Assembly: GCA_034336665.1 (NCBI GenBank)
Contig: CM067585.1
Span: 1,301,001-1,365,000, forward strand
From: Luscinia megarhynchos
Lineage: Eukaryota > Chordata > Aves > Passeriformes > Turdidae
Direction: 5' to 3'
DNA length: 64,000 nucleotides
The translations under genes and the position numbers were made by a program. Below, one piece after another: positions 12,831-23,500 of this stretch (position 1 is the first letter of the stretch; the number at the start of each line of letters is the position of its first letter). A model generated the notes under the pieces. That model was not told where the DNA came from. It saw only the letters and a program-made list of their open reading frames with translations, and ran no database searches.

Positions 12831-13260
12831 CGCCCGGCTGAGCGCAGAGATGCTGCCAAGCAGCCCGAAAAGCGAGAGCCCCGCAGGGGGTGGGCAGGGA
12901 GCGGCCGGGGAGATGCGGGCACCGCCGCAGCCCTGCCGCCCCCGCGGGACCCGCGCCGCGCTCCCAGCGCCCGGCCTGCGCTTTTTTTATCGCCGGCTGC
13001 TCTTACGTTGACATTCTGAGCTGTGCCACTGGCTCCAGCGCTGCTCGCTAACCCCTTTTACAGGCGGCTAAATATAGCCCAGGCAGCCGAGCAAAATCTG
13101 CTCGGCGCGGCCACGTGGGGCTCGGCAGCGCTGCCGCAGCCGGGCCGGGGGGGCTCCGGCACCGGGGGCGCGCGCCAGCTCCTGCCGGTGGCATCTGTCA
13201 CCCCCCGGTGCCACCAGCGCTGCCGCCGGCGCTCCCGGCGGGTCCCCATCGCCTCTCCCC
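12830..13260. promoter_or_regulatory. Orphan CpG island with MEF2-type site
   Basis: CpG-rich segment containing CTAAATATAG at 13068-13077 (perfect YTAWWWWTAR) and a CACGTG E-box near 13111. No exon recognised on either strand. Confidence 0.4.
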
Positions 13261-13307
13261 GCCCTGGCGCTGCTCCCACCCCGAGCTTTTCTGGGGTTCT
13301 TCCACCC

Positions 13308-13825
13308 TGGGGGAGCCCAGGGTGCACCCCTGGCCTCCTTGGGGGTCTCAAACCCCCCTGGTGAGGGTCCCAAAGACCCCTGAGTGAGACCCTGGTGTCT
13401 CAGGCACTGAATTCAAACCCCTGGGGGAAATTACCAACACAGAGGGAATGGAAACAAACCACCAAAATTAGTAAAGTGTAAATTAGGGTTGCTAGAACGT
13501 AGATAAATAGACTTTTGGGGATGTTTGTGATAAGGGACACGTGGCCAAGATGGAGAATTTGGGGTGTGGATACCTCTTCCTCCTTCTTCTCCGTGCCATC
13601 CATGCTGGGTGACATGCTGGCACTGTCAGATTGGATGGGTCAGAGCTGGACTGTTTAACAAAGTTGTATTGTATTGGAAAATTGTTATAAACATTCAGCA
13701 GGTAATTCAGACTGTGTGAGATCAGCCCTGCCCTCAGCAGGCAGATTCCATCCTGGGTGCCCGGCTGGGCAGAGCTGTGAGCCGGGCAGAGAGTTCCTGA
13801 GACAAGGAACAATCAACAATCCTTG
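13308..13825 (+). mobile_element. ERVK-type LTR, 3'-truncated
   Basis: Starts TGGGGGAGCCC, matching the TGTGGGAGCCC start of the intact copy at 18936, and follows that copy to about 13817. The 3' end is lost where the opposite-strand LTR begins. No viral coding sequence is present. Confidence 0.75.
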
Positions 13826-14451
13826 TGTCACAGCCCGAGGTGTCCCTCAGCCCTGAGCTCACCTCTGAGCACATGCAGGGGTTTGAGCCCAGCTCTTTCC
13901 ATGAGAGGCTGCAGGAGCTGTTCTCAGAGGTTTCCATGGCTGTTTATTCTCCCTCATCTCAGGATTGCTCTGCCCAGCTCACAGCTCTGCTCGCCAGACG
14001 TCCAGGGCAGAATCTGCCTGGAGAGGCAGGACTGATCTTTTATACTCTAAATTACCTACTGGGGGTTTACAATTATTTTCCAATACTATTCAGTCTTATA
14101 ACATGGTCCAGCTCTTTGTTCACATCCAATCTAAAGTGCCAGCATGTCACCCAGCATGGATGGCACGGAGCAGAAGGAGGAAGAGGTATCCACACCCCAA
14201 ATTCTCCATCTTGGCCACGTGTCCCTTATCACAAACATTCTAGAAATCTGCTAATTCTACATTCTAACAGTCTAATTTACACTCTATTTATTTTTGCAGC
14301 TTGCATTTCTTCTCTCAATGTTGGTAAATTGTTCCAAGGAGCTGAATCCAGCCCCTGAGACACCTGGGTGCCATTCGAGGGTCTTTGGGGACCCCACCAG
14401 GGGGGTCTTGAACCTCCCAGGGAATCCAGAGGAGCACTCTGGGCTCCCACA
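13826..14451 (-). mobile_element. ERVK-type solo LTR
   Basis: Reverse complement of the LTR at 18936-19550, running TGTCACAGC to GGCTCCCACA on the + strand. On the minus strand it shows a TATAAAA-like box and AATAAA. Flanks are TCCTTG and TCTTGG, at best a degraded duplication. It abuts the forward LTR at 13308, making a long inverted repeat. Confidence 0.8.
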
Positions 14452-14819
14452 TCTTGGATCCATGAACTCATTAAACAGACACTGATCTAATTGTCTCCAT
14501 GCCACCACTTGTGCTTTATTTTTTTTTTCTCCCCTCTTTTTGGTTTTAACTGGCAACAAGGAGGTGAAAGGCCGAGCAGGGAAGTCTGATTGGATCTCCA
14601 CGGCTCATTAGCCCTTCTCCAGAGGGAGAATCGTTCAGGCTGCAGATGGAGAGGCTCAAAAGCCGCACGAGCCTTGGGCAGCTCTCCCAGATTTGCCAAA
14701 TTTGCCCTGGGCATTGCCCCGGGCATCCGAGTGGCACTGGAGGTGTCCTGGCAGCCGCTGGGGCACGGGGAATGCGTGGAGGGGCTCAGGGGGGCTCCTG
14801 AGGGAGTTTGGAGGAAGGC
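14452..14819. other. Unique sequence, nothing recognised
   Basis: Short AT-rich patch (poly-T near 14520) then GC-rich DNA. No exon recognised. Confidence 0.45.
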
Positions 14820-15225
14820 TGGTGACTTTGGGTGACTTTGGGTGGCTTTGGGTGACTTTGGGTGACTTTGGGTGGCTTTGAGTGACTTTGAGTGACTTTG
14901 AGTGACTTTGGGTGACTTTGAGTGACTGTGAGTGACACTGGGTGACTTTGGGTGACTTTGGGTGGCTTTGAGTGGCTTTGGGTGACTGTGAGTGACATTG
15001 GGTGACTTTGGGTGGCTTTGGGTGACTTTGGGCGACTTTGGGTGGCTTTGAGTGACTGTGAGTGACATCGGGTGACTTTGGGTGGCTTTGGGTGACTTTG
15101 GGTGACTTTGGGCGGCTTTGGGTGACTTTGGGTGACTGTGAGTGACACTGGGTGACTTTGGGTGACTTTGGGTGGTTTTGAGTGACATTGGGTGGCTCTG
15201 GGCGACATTGGGTGACTTTGGACAC
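14820..15225. repeat. 10-bp minisatellite TGACTTTGGG
   Basis: About forty copies of TGACTTTGGG with variants TGGCTTTGGG, TGACTTTGAG and TGACTGTGAG. Higher-order blocks of about 80 bp are visible through recurring GAGTGACACTGGGTGACTTT. On the minus strand it reads as a Pro/Ser/His/Lys-rich repeat ORF, an artefact. Confidence 0.92.
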
Positions 15226-18200
15226 GGGGAAATAAAATTGAGGGGCTCAGGTGTGGAGGATCCAAGAGGAGCAGGCAGGAGGGAAGAACCAGCTCGTCCT
15301 GCCAGGTGGGCCAGGACACCTTCAGAGCAAGGTCTCACCCTGCTGCTCCTCATCCTTGGGGGGGAAATGCAGCTCACAGTGGAGCAACTCCCCAAAATTT
15401 CCACCCCGTGAGAGACCCAGTGGCTGTGACAGCAGAGTCTGTGCTGTGACACCACCATCCATCACCAGGCAGGCGTCTGGCACCGCCAGGGGAAAGACAA
15501 ACCCAGCAGGGAAACACTGCAGCTTTCCCAGCCCGTGCCTGTGCCTGGGAGCCCAAACCAGGATCCAAGGGCAGCGTCTCCAGCCCTTCATCCTCCCTGG
15601 GTGGGAGAGGCTGTGGGGAGGAGATTCCCAAAATGATGGCAAGGGGCAGATTTAGTGATGGCCCCTCAGCCTCTGTGTCACCCCCGTGGCCTTTAGGGCA
15701 CCTCAAACTGGCCAAAGTTTGAGGAGAGAGTCCCAGTTTCTCGGTGAGTCTCCCAGAGGCAGTGCCAGAGGGTGGGAAGGCTGTCAGGAGCTCAGAGGGG
15801 TTTCTGGGCTGGTGGCTCTGGGGTGATGCCCCAGGGAATGGGCACAGCCCGAGGCTGCCAGAGCTCCAGGGATGCCCGGGGGGGATTGCTGGGGGCTGGG
15901 CAGGGCCAGGACTCGGGATTGATGACCCTCGTGGGTCCTTTCCAGCTCAGGATATTCTGCCATCCGTGATTCTGGGATTTGAGATGCTCTGGGCTGGGGA
16001 GACAGGAGGGTCCTGGTGAAGGAAAGGGACAACAAAGGAGCTCAGGGACAGAAGGCTCTGCAGATTCCTGCAGTGCTCCTCCTGAAAATCACCCCCCTCA
16101 TTCCCCCAGCTCTGAATCCCAGCTGCTGTGACCCTGAACACCCTGACTGGCTGTAATTAAAGGCCGAGCAATTGCCTGTTGCTCTCGTGTCTCTGCTTAT
16201 TACAGAGCAGCTTAGTGGAAAACTAATTCCCCACGTGCCTCAGAGGCATCCTCAGAGCAGGGCTGCGTCCTCCCAGCCCCTCTGCGCTCATCCCTCCCAC
16301 CCCAGCCGGGCTTTGCTCCTGTCCCCGCTCTCACCTGGGGGTTTCAGACCCCGGGGAGGCAGCAGAGCTGAGCAAAGCACGTTGGGGGCTCCAGTCCTGC
16401 CCCTCCTTGCAGCACAGGGTGGGCAGGGGGTCCCAGCCCCCAGGGCTGGGATGTGCCAGATTGCAGCTGGGGGCTGAGGGGAAGGGTCCTGTGCGCCCTA
16501 AATCCCACCCAGGACCCCCCAGGATGCCCAAACAGGACAAGCCCACAGCCCCAAACCCATCACCCCAAATTTGTGCCTCGTGCCACGGCTGCATTTCCCT
16601 GTCTCAACAATGCTCTGGAGAGCACTGCTGGCCTTAGCTGCTTTCCCAAATGCAGACCCAATTATTAATTATTATTAATTGCTCTAATGTAGGTTTATCC
16701 ACGACTAGCAGGGCTGGAGAGCAGCAGGATTCCTGCTGGCTGCACCCACAGCTAAGCTGGTATTGTCCCAGATACAGTCACATGAGAGTGTTTGTTTTCC
16801 TGGGCATCCCTGGCACGCTCCTGGCTCAGATCCCCCAGCCCTAAAATCCCCCCACGGGGGCAGAAATGGGGCCCCGAGTCCTAAGGAACCATATTTGAGG
16901 TTTTGGGTGCCCTGAGCCCTGATGAATCACACCGGGGGAAAGATGCCTGGGGGATGCAGGAGAAGCAGCAGAGGGGAGGCAGAGGGAAAATAAAAAAAGG
17001 TAAATCTTGGGATACAGGGATGCTCCCAGCATGGGACACGGGCAGTGCCGTGTCCCTGAGCTCTGGTGACATCCCGCCCCGAGCGCAGGGCGAGGTGAGA
17101 CCGGCCTGTCCGGGGCTCTCCACGGCTCTGTCACCTGTGCCACCGCTGGCACAGCGCTGGGTCCCTCCCGCAGCCCCGGCTGCCCGCAGCCTCCCGGGAC
17201 ACCCTGGGGACACGGCGGGGCTGGGGGGTGGCAGTGGGGTGGGGACACCCTGCCAGGCTGGCAGCCGCGCCCGTGGCGCTCCGGGAGCGGCAGGGACGGA
17301 GCCCGGGGACCGGCCCCGGTGTCCCGCGGTGCCTCACTCCGCCACTGCCATCTGGTGGCACCGCCAGAGGGACCGGGGGACAGTGACGGGGCGGGACTGT
17401 CCCTCCAGGGGGCACGGCAGGATTGCTGCTCCTGGCGTGCCAGCCAGCTCATGTGCCTGCAGGGACAGCGGGGCCGAGGGGACAAACACCTGCACGGCCA
17501 ATTTGTCCTTCCCGAGACGACGGGGACCGAGGGACATTCCCGCTGCGGATGTCGCAGGGCTCTGACACCCAGGCAGGAGGGGATGCGAGCTGCCAGACCC
17601 CCCCGGCCCCTCCCGGGGCTGTGCCAGAGCCAGCCCCCCGTGCCCGGGGCCGCGGGGCGCTGCCAGACCCGTGCCCGGGCCAGGATGTCCCCGTGTCCCC
17701 GCACACGCCCCGGCGCCTCCGGAAAGGCGAAACCCGAGACCCGCTGAGATCAGAGCGCAGTTTTTGGGTGCTGACCTCTCCTGCTGCACGGCCCTGCCAG
17801 CAAATTTTGGGAGTCCGCAGAGGCTCAGACAGTCCTCTGTTAATTTATGCCAGCTGCTGATCAGGAGCCAAATCCCGGAGCTTTGCCTCTGGAGCCAGAA
17901 GTGTGACACCCTCGCCTTCCTCAAGGACACAGGGGACATGTGCCCCCCAGTCTGCTGCTGCCACATGCTCATGTACTTTCTCCTGTCTAAATTTAGGGTC
18001 TGGAAGTGGGCTGGCACCTCCCGGTTTGTCCCAGCCCCTGAATTATGCACGGCAGAGCACTGACTGCCCTGGGAGGTCATGCCAGGCTCTGGCTGGGCAG
18101 GAAGAGCAGGAAAAACCTGTTCTGTGCCACCCTCAGGCTCTGCCCCTGCAGGGGGCTGGGCTCAGGCTGGTGGGTCTGCTGGGAGCGGTGGGAATGGTGG

Positions 18201-18619
18201 AGCTGGGAGGTGTGATGCCAAACCCAGCAAGAAGGGCTGAAAAAGGCAGGGTTAGGTAAAATACGGGTCCAGAGCTCCGTGAGGAGACCCAGTGCCACGG
18301 GAAACGGCTGAGGCAGAGAAAAGGAATCCCAGAGGGAATCCAGAGAGCACCAAGGAACAGATCCTCCATGGCAGAGGATTCAGACCAGGGCATGCTTCAG
18401 CAAACTGGGCACATTTGAGTCCTGCTGGGATGGTGGAGGGGGACTGGTGGCGTTGTGAGGCCGCTCAACCTTTCAGGGATCATGGGGGTGGAGAGAAGAG
18501 TCTGGAAGGCTGGAGGGAACCAAATGTCACTTTTACCTCCCAGAAGGGCAGGGAGGAGCCCGGGAGCTGCAGCCTCACCTCAATCCCTGGCAAGGTGATG
18601 GAGGAGCTAATCCTGGGAA
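15226..18619. other. Unique stretch without a gene
   Basis: Mixed single-copy DNA. It holds an AT-rich patch at 16655-16700 with AATTATTAATTATT, and a CpG-rich segment at about 17030-17760 without a recognised exon. ORFs on both strands have no recognisable domain. Confidence 0.5.
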
Positions 18620-18935
18620 GCATTTCCAGGCACGTTCAGGGTGACAGGTCAGGGGAAGCCAAGCTCAGCCAACCCAATCAATCCTGCAGTGCCAGCAGTG
18701 GCCTGGCAGAGCAGTGGGTGTTTGCAGGCATCAGTGAGATCCCCCAACCTCTCTGCAGGCCCAGCAGCCCCAGCTCTCAGCCTTTCCTCTCATGGGGCAC
18801 TCCAGACCCTTCATTACCTGCGTGGCCTCTGTTGGAGTCTCTCCAGTTTGCCCACACCTCTCTTGTTCTGAGAGCCCAGAACGGGACACAACACTCTGGG
18901 GTGGCCTCACCAGTGCTGATCATGGGATCCCCTCC
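18620..18935 (-). mobile_element. CR1 LINE fragment, 5' part of an interrupted copy
   Basis: Antisense CR1: CTCCAGTTTGCCCACA, GAGCCCAGAACGGGACACAA and GTGGCCTCACCAGTGCTGAT. It resumes after the LTR at 19551, so the LTR inserted into an older CR1. Confidence 0.8.
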
Positions 18936-19550
18936 TGTGGGAGCCCAAAGTGTTCTCTGGCTTCCCTGGGAGGTTTAAGACCCCCCTGGCGGGGTCCCCA
19001 AAGACCCCTGAGTGAGACCCAGGTGTTTCAGGGGCTGGATTCAGCTCCTTGGAACAATTTACCAACATTGAGAGAAGAAATGCAAAAATAAATAGAGTGT
19101 AAATTAGACTGTTAGAATGTAGAATCAGCAGATTTATAGAATGTTTGTCATAAGGGACACGTGGCCAAGATGGAGAATTTGGGGTGTGGATCCTCTTCCT
19201 CCTTCTGCTCCGTGCCATCCATGCTGGGTGACATGCTGGCACTTTAGATTGGATGAGGTCAGAGCTGGATCATTTAACAAAGCTGTATTGTATTGGGGGT
19301 CACTTGTAAATCCCCAGTAGGTAATTTAGACTATAAAAGATCAGTCCTGCCTCTGCCAGGCAGATTCAGCCCTGGACGTCTGGCGAGCAGAGCTGTGAGC
19401 TGGGCAGAGCAATCCTGAGATGAGGGAGAATAAACAGCCATGGAAACCTCTGAGAACAGCTCCTGCAGCCTCTCATGGAAAGAGCTGGGCTCAAACCCCT
19501 GCATGTGCTCAGAGGTGAGCTCAGGGCTGAGGACACCTCGGGCTGTGACA
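18936..19550 (+). mobile_element. ERVK-type solo LTR with perfect 6-bp target-site duplication
   Basis: 615 bp from TGTGGGAGCCC to GGGCTGTGACA, flanked by CCCTCC at 18930-18935 and 19551-19556. A TATAAAA box sits at about 19334 and AATAAA at about 19428, so the element reads forward. A 6-bp duplication is the usual footprint of ERVK-class insertions. No internal viral region remains. Confidence 0.88.
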
Positions 19551-19750
19551 CCCTCCCTCGAGCTGGTGCAGCCCAGGACACTTTTCACCTTCTGCAGCAG
19601 GGACACGCTGCTGCCTCGTGTTCCCCAGTGCCCAGCAGCATCTCAGGGCCTCTCCCAGAGCTGTTTCCCAGCTGAGTTGCTGCCACCACATATTGGAGTC
19701 TGGGATTGTTCTCCCGGGGACCAAAAGTTTGCCCTTTCACCTTGAACTTG
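19551..19750 (-). mobile_element. CR1 LINE fragment, continuation after the LTR
   Basis: Continues the antisense CR1 interrupted at 18935 (CAGCCCAGGACAC, CAGGGACACGCTGCTGCCTC, CCAGTGCCCAGCAGC). Confidence 0.65.
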
Positions 19751-19754
19751 CTGA

Positions 19755-20060
19755 GGCTCCAGGCCCTCCCAGGGCCTGGAGGGGCTCCAGGAGAGCTGCA
19801 GAGGGACTGGGGACAAGGCAGGAGGGACAGGACACGGGGAATGGCTCCCACTGCCAGAGGGCAGGGCTGGATGGGATTTTGGGCAGGAATTGTTCCCTGG
19901 CAGGGTGGGCAGGGCTGGGATGGATTCCCAGAGCAGCTGTGGCTGCCCTGGATCCCTGGCAGTGCCCAAGGCCAGGCTGGACACTGGGAGCAGCTGGGAC
20001 AGTGGGAGGTGTCCCTGCCAGGGCAGGGGTGGCACTGGGTGGGATTCCAAGTCCCGTCCA
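19755..20060 (+). mobile_element. CR1 LINE 3'-end fragment
   Basis: Carries GGACAAGGCAGGAGGGACAG, GGCAGGAATTGTTCCCTGGC and GTGCCCAAGGCCAGGCTGGA. It ends immediately upstream of the SERINC2 CpG island and lies head-on against the antisense CR1 before it. Confidence 0.85.
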
Positions 20061-20394
20061 TCCCAAACCCCAGGACCCCTTCCCGCGGGCTGCTCGTAGC
20101 CCAGACAGGGCTCCTGGCCGCGCGCCCCAGTCCCGGCGATGTCCCCGAGCCCCGACCCCGCCCGTCCCCGGGGGATCCCCTCGGCGGTAACCGGGGGAGA
20201 TGGAGGAGGATGAAAGGGAGAGGGAGAGAGACGGAGCAGGGAGGGGAATGAGGACGGAGAGACTCCCCCGCGGTGGAAGCGCCCGGGGCCGCCCTCTCTT
20301 TCCCGTCCGCCGCCGTGGGAGCCGCCCCGCGGGAGGCGCGGCGGAGCGGCCGCCCCGAGCTCCCGGTGCGGGCGGAGCCAGGGCGGCGGCGGCG

Positions 20395-20535
20395 GCGGGG
20401 ACCGGGAGCGGACCGGGACCGGGAGCAGAACCAGGGAGAGGAACCGGGAGCAGAACCGGGACCGGGAGCAGAAACCGGGAGCAGAACCGGGGAGTAGAAC
20501 CGGGACCGGGAGCGGACCCGGGAGCGGGAGCGGCG
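20395..20535 (+). repeat. GGGACCGGGAGCAGAACC-type minisatellite in the 5' UTR
   Basis: About seven degenerate copies of a unit near 18 bp, built on GGGACCGGGAGC and CAGAACC, ending about ten bases before the SERINC2 start codon. It is G-rich on the coding strand, so it may fold in the mRNA leader. Confidence 0.75.
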
Positions 20536-20543
20536 GCAGCACG

Positions 20544-20582
20544 ATGGGGGCCTGTCTCGGGGTCTGCTCCCTGCTCAGCTGT
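20544..20582 (+). CDS. SERINC2: SERINC2 coding exon 1
   Basis: Thirteen codons, residues 1-13, ending in a Cys codon directly before the donor GTGAGT at 20583 (phase 0). The start is fixed by the family N-terminus MGACLG. The context ACGATGG has G at +4. Because the exon is so short, ORF-based prediction would miss it. Confidence 0.93.
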
Positions 20583-23500
20583 GTGAGTGCCCGCCCGCAG
20601 CGGGGATCCCGCGCCCGGACGGTCCGGGAGGCCCGGGGGGGGTGAGGGACCCCCCGGGCTGTGCCCCGCTACACCCGGACGGGGAGGGGTCCAAGGGATG
20701 CCCGGAGAATGGTGCAGGGAACCCCTGGGGGATGCACGCAGGGGATACGGGGGACCCCCGGCAGGACACCCCCCTGGATATGGGGGGACCCCCGAGAGGA
20801 TGTTCCCTGCCCTGTGTGGCCGGGGGGATGCGGGCGAGCCCCGGAGGATGCGCCCCAGAGAACCTGCGGGATGTGGGGCACAGCCAGGGGCTGCACCCCG
20901 GTGTGGGGGGTTCAGGGGGTGCAGGGAGAGATGCGGGGGGCTCTCGGAGCAGGGCATCCCACTGCGGGTGTCCATGGAGGCACGGAGTGCTCGTGGGGCT
21001 CCCGGGGGGAGAATGGGTGCGCGGAGACCCCAGGGCACCTGGGGCAGTGGGAACAGCGATGTCCTGGAGGAGGGGGGGGCCGGGCCCCGCCACACAGTGA
21101 GAGGCTGGGGTCCCTCTGCTGAGCCCCCAAGTGGGGATGGAGTAAAGGAAAGAGCTGGGATTTGGGGTGCAGGGGCTGCGTGTGGGGTGCCATGGCCCGG
21201 GGTACCTGCAGTGTGTGTGATTTGGGGTGCCATGGCCCGGGGCAGGCCCAGGCTGTGTGATTTGGGGTGCCATGGTCCGGGGTACAGGCAGGCTGTGTGA
21301 TTTGGGGTGCCATGGCCCGAACAGGCCCAGGCTGTGTGATTTGGGGTGCCATGGCCCAGGGTAGGCCCAGGCTGTGTGATTTGGGGTGCCATGGCCCGGG
21401 CAGGCCCAGGCTGTGTGATTTGGGGTGCCATGGCCCGGGAGCCCGCAGGCTGTGTGATTTGGGGTGCCATGGCCCGGGGTACCTGCAGGCTGTGTGTGAT
21501 TTGGGGTGCCATGGCCCGAACAGGCCCAGGCTGTGTGATTTGGGGTGCCACGGCCCAGTGCAGGCCCAGGCTGTGTGATTTGGGGTGCCATGGCCCGAGC
21601 AGCCCCAAGCTGTGTGATTTGGGCTGCCATGGCCCAGTGCAGGCCCAGGCTGTGTGATTTGGGGTGCCATGGCCCTGTGCAGGCCCAGGCTGTGTGATTT
21701 GGGGTGCCATGGCCCAGGGCAGGCCCAGGCTGTGTGATTTGGGGTGCCATGGCCCTGGCAGGCCCAGGCTGTGTGATTTGGGGTGCCATGGCCCAGGGCA
21801 GGCCCAGGCTGTGTGATTTGGGGTGCCATGGCCTGGGGCAGGCCCAGGCTCTGTGATTTGGGGTGCCATGGCCCCAGCAGGCCCAGGCTGTGTGATTTGG
21901 GGTGCCATGGCCCAGTGTAGGCCCAGGCTGGGGAATTTTGGGTGCCATGGCTCAGTGTGCCTGTGCAGTGTGTGATTTGGGGTGCCATGGCCTGGGGTAC
22001 CTGCAGGCTGTGTGATTTGGGGTGCCATGGCCTGGGGTACCTGCAGTGTGTGTGATTTGGGGTGCCATGGCCCCGAGCAGGCCCAGGCTGTGTGATTTGG
22101 GGTGCCATGGCCCCAGCAGGCCCAGGCTGTGTGATTTGGGGTGCCATGGCCCAGTGTAGGCCCAGGCTGTGTGATTTGGGGTGCCATGGCCTGGGGTACC
22201 TGCAGGCTGTGTGATTTGGGGTGCCATGGCCTGGGGTACCTGCAGGCTGTGTGATTTGGGGTGCCATGGCTCTGGCAGGCCCAGGCTGTGTAATTTTGGG
22301 GTACCATGGCCCCGACAGCCCCAGGCTGTGTGCCTCGGGGCGCTGTGCCCTGTGACGTGGGGTGTGGTTCGGCTGACGCAGGCACCTGCTGACACCGGCA
22401 CTTCTGCCCTGGCCGTGCCTCACCTGTGGGCAGGGCTATGGAAACAACAGCCCGGGAGGTGCCGGCCTGGAAACCTGGAAATGGGACCTGGTTTGCAACT
22501 CGACCTCTGAGTGCGTCACGAACAGGATGTTTGGAAATGAGGGGGGGAGGGAGGGTGGTCTGCAAGGCTCCCCTCTGTAACACATCCCTGTGCTTTTCCT
22601 TATGGGCAGGGATTGGGAAAGCAGAGAGTTACAGAGCAGAGTTGTGGAGGTTTCTCTATGAATTCTGGATTTTTTCCTCCCCAAAATCTGTTGTGGCTCA
22701 GACTGTGGTAACAGAATAGTCACTGTACAGGTTTAATTTTCCTGTTCCTTCCTCTGGAAGTTGCTGTTGAAGGGGCTGGTTTTCTACAAGCTTTGAGCTG
22801 AAGAACAACACTGAAAAAAACCCCAAACCAAATGAAACACTCCCCCCAGTCTGTGTAATTAAAAAAAATATATTTTTAACAGGCTTTTGTTTAATTTTGA
22901 TGTTGCTTCTGATGGACATGGGTGATGAAGGGGCTGTTCTAGCACAAGTCTGAGCTGAAGAACCACAACACAAAAAAACCCAAACCAAGCTCTACAACCC
23001 CTAGTCCGTATTTTTTTACTATTATTGTTTTTAACAAGAAAAAAAACCCAAACCAAACTGAACAACCCCTAGTCCGTATTTTTTTGCTATTATTATTTTT
23101 AACAAGAAAAAAACCCCAAATCAAACTGAACAACCCCTAGTCCGTATTTTTTTGCTATTATTATTTTTAACAAGAAAAAAAACCCAAACCGAACTGAACA
23201 GCCCCTAGTCCGTATTTTTTTGCTATTATTATTTTTAACAAGAAAAAAAACCCAAACCAAACTGAACAGCCCCTAGTCCGTATTTTTTTGCTATTATTAT
23301 TTTTAACAAGAAAAAGAACCCAAACCAAACTGAACAGCCCCTAGTCCGTATTTTTTTGCTATTATTATTTTTAACAAGAGCATCCTGACTAACTCCTCCT
23401 GTTCTGCCTGCATCCCTTGAGTCACAGCACCACGAGACTGCCAAGCCCTTCCTTCAGTGCTTTCCCATTAAAACCCTGCAAGCTGCTCCTGAGTGGAACC

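Larger units (their letters stand above)
20080..20800 (+). promoter_or_regulatory. SERINC2: CpG-island promoter and 5' UTR of SERINC2
   Basis: Dense CpG and G+C spanning the start codon, with no TATA box at a sensible distance and GC-box-like GGGCGG near 20370 and 20381. The start site cannot be fixed from sequence. ATGs at 20200, about 20210 and about 20247 open an out-of-frame reading frame to 20586, which would matter only if transcription starts upstream of them. A CR1 fragment ends just upstream at about 20060. Confidence 0.75.

Noticed and set aside
19737..22583. 948-codon minus-strand ORF, plus 503- and 457-codon relatives, with [12 protein letters not shown] repeats
   Set aside because: It translates the 39-40 bp minisatellite of SERINC2 intron 1 and runs across the SERINC2 promoter and exon 1 antisense. 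All frames are open and no domain is present.
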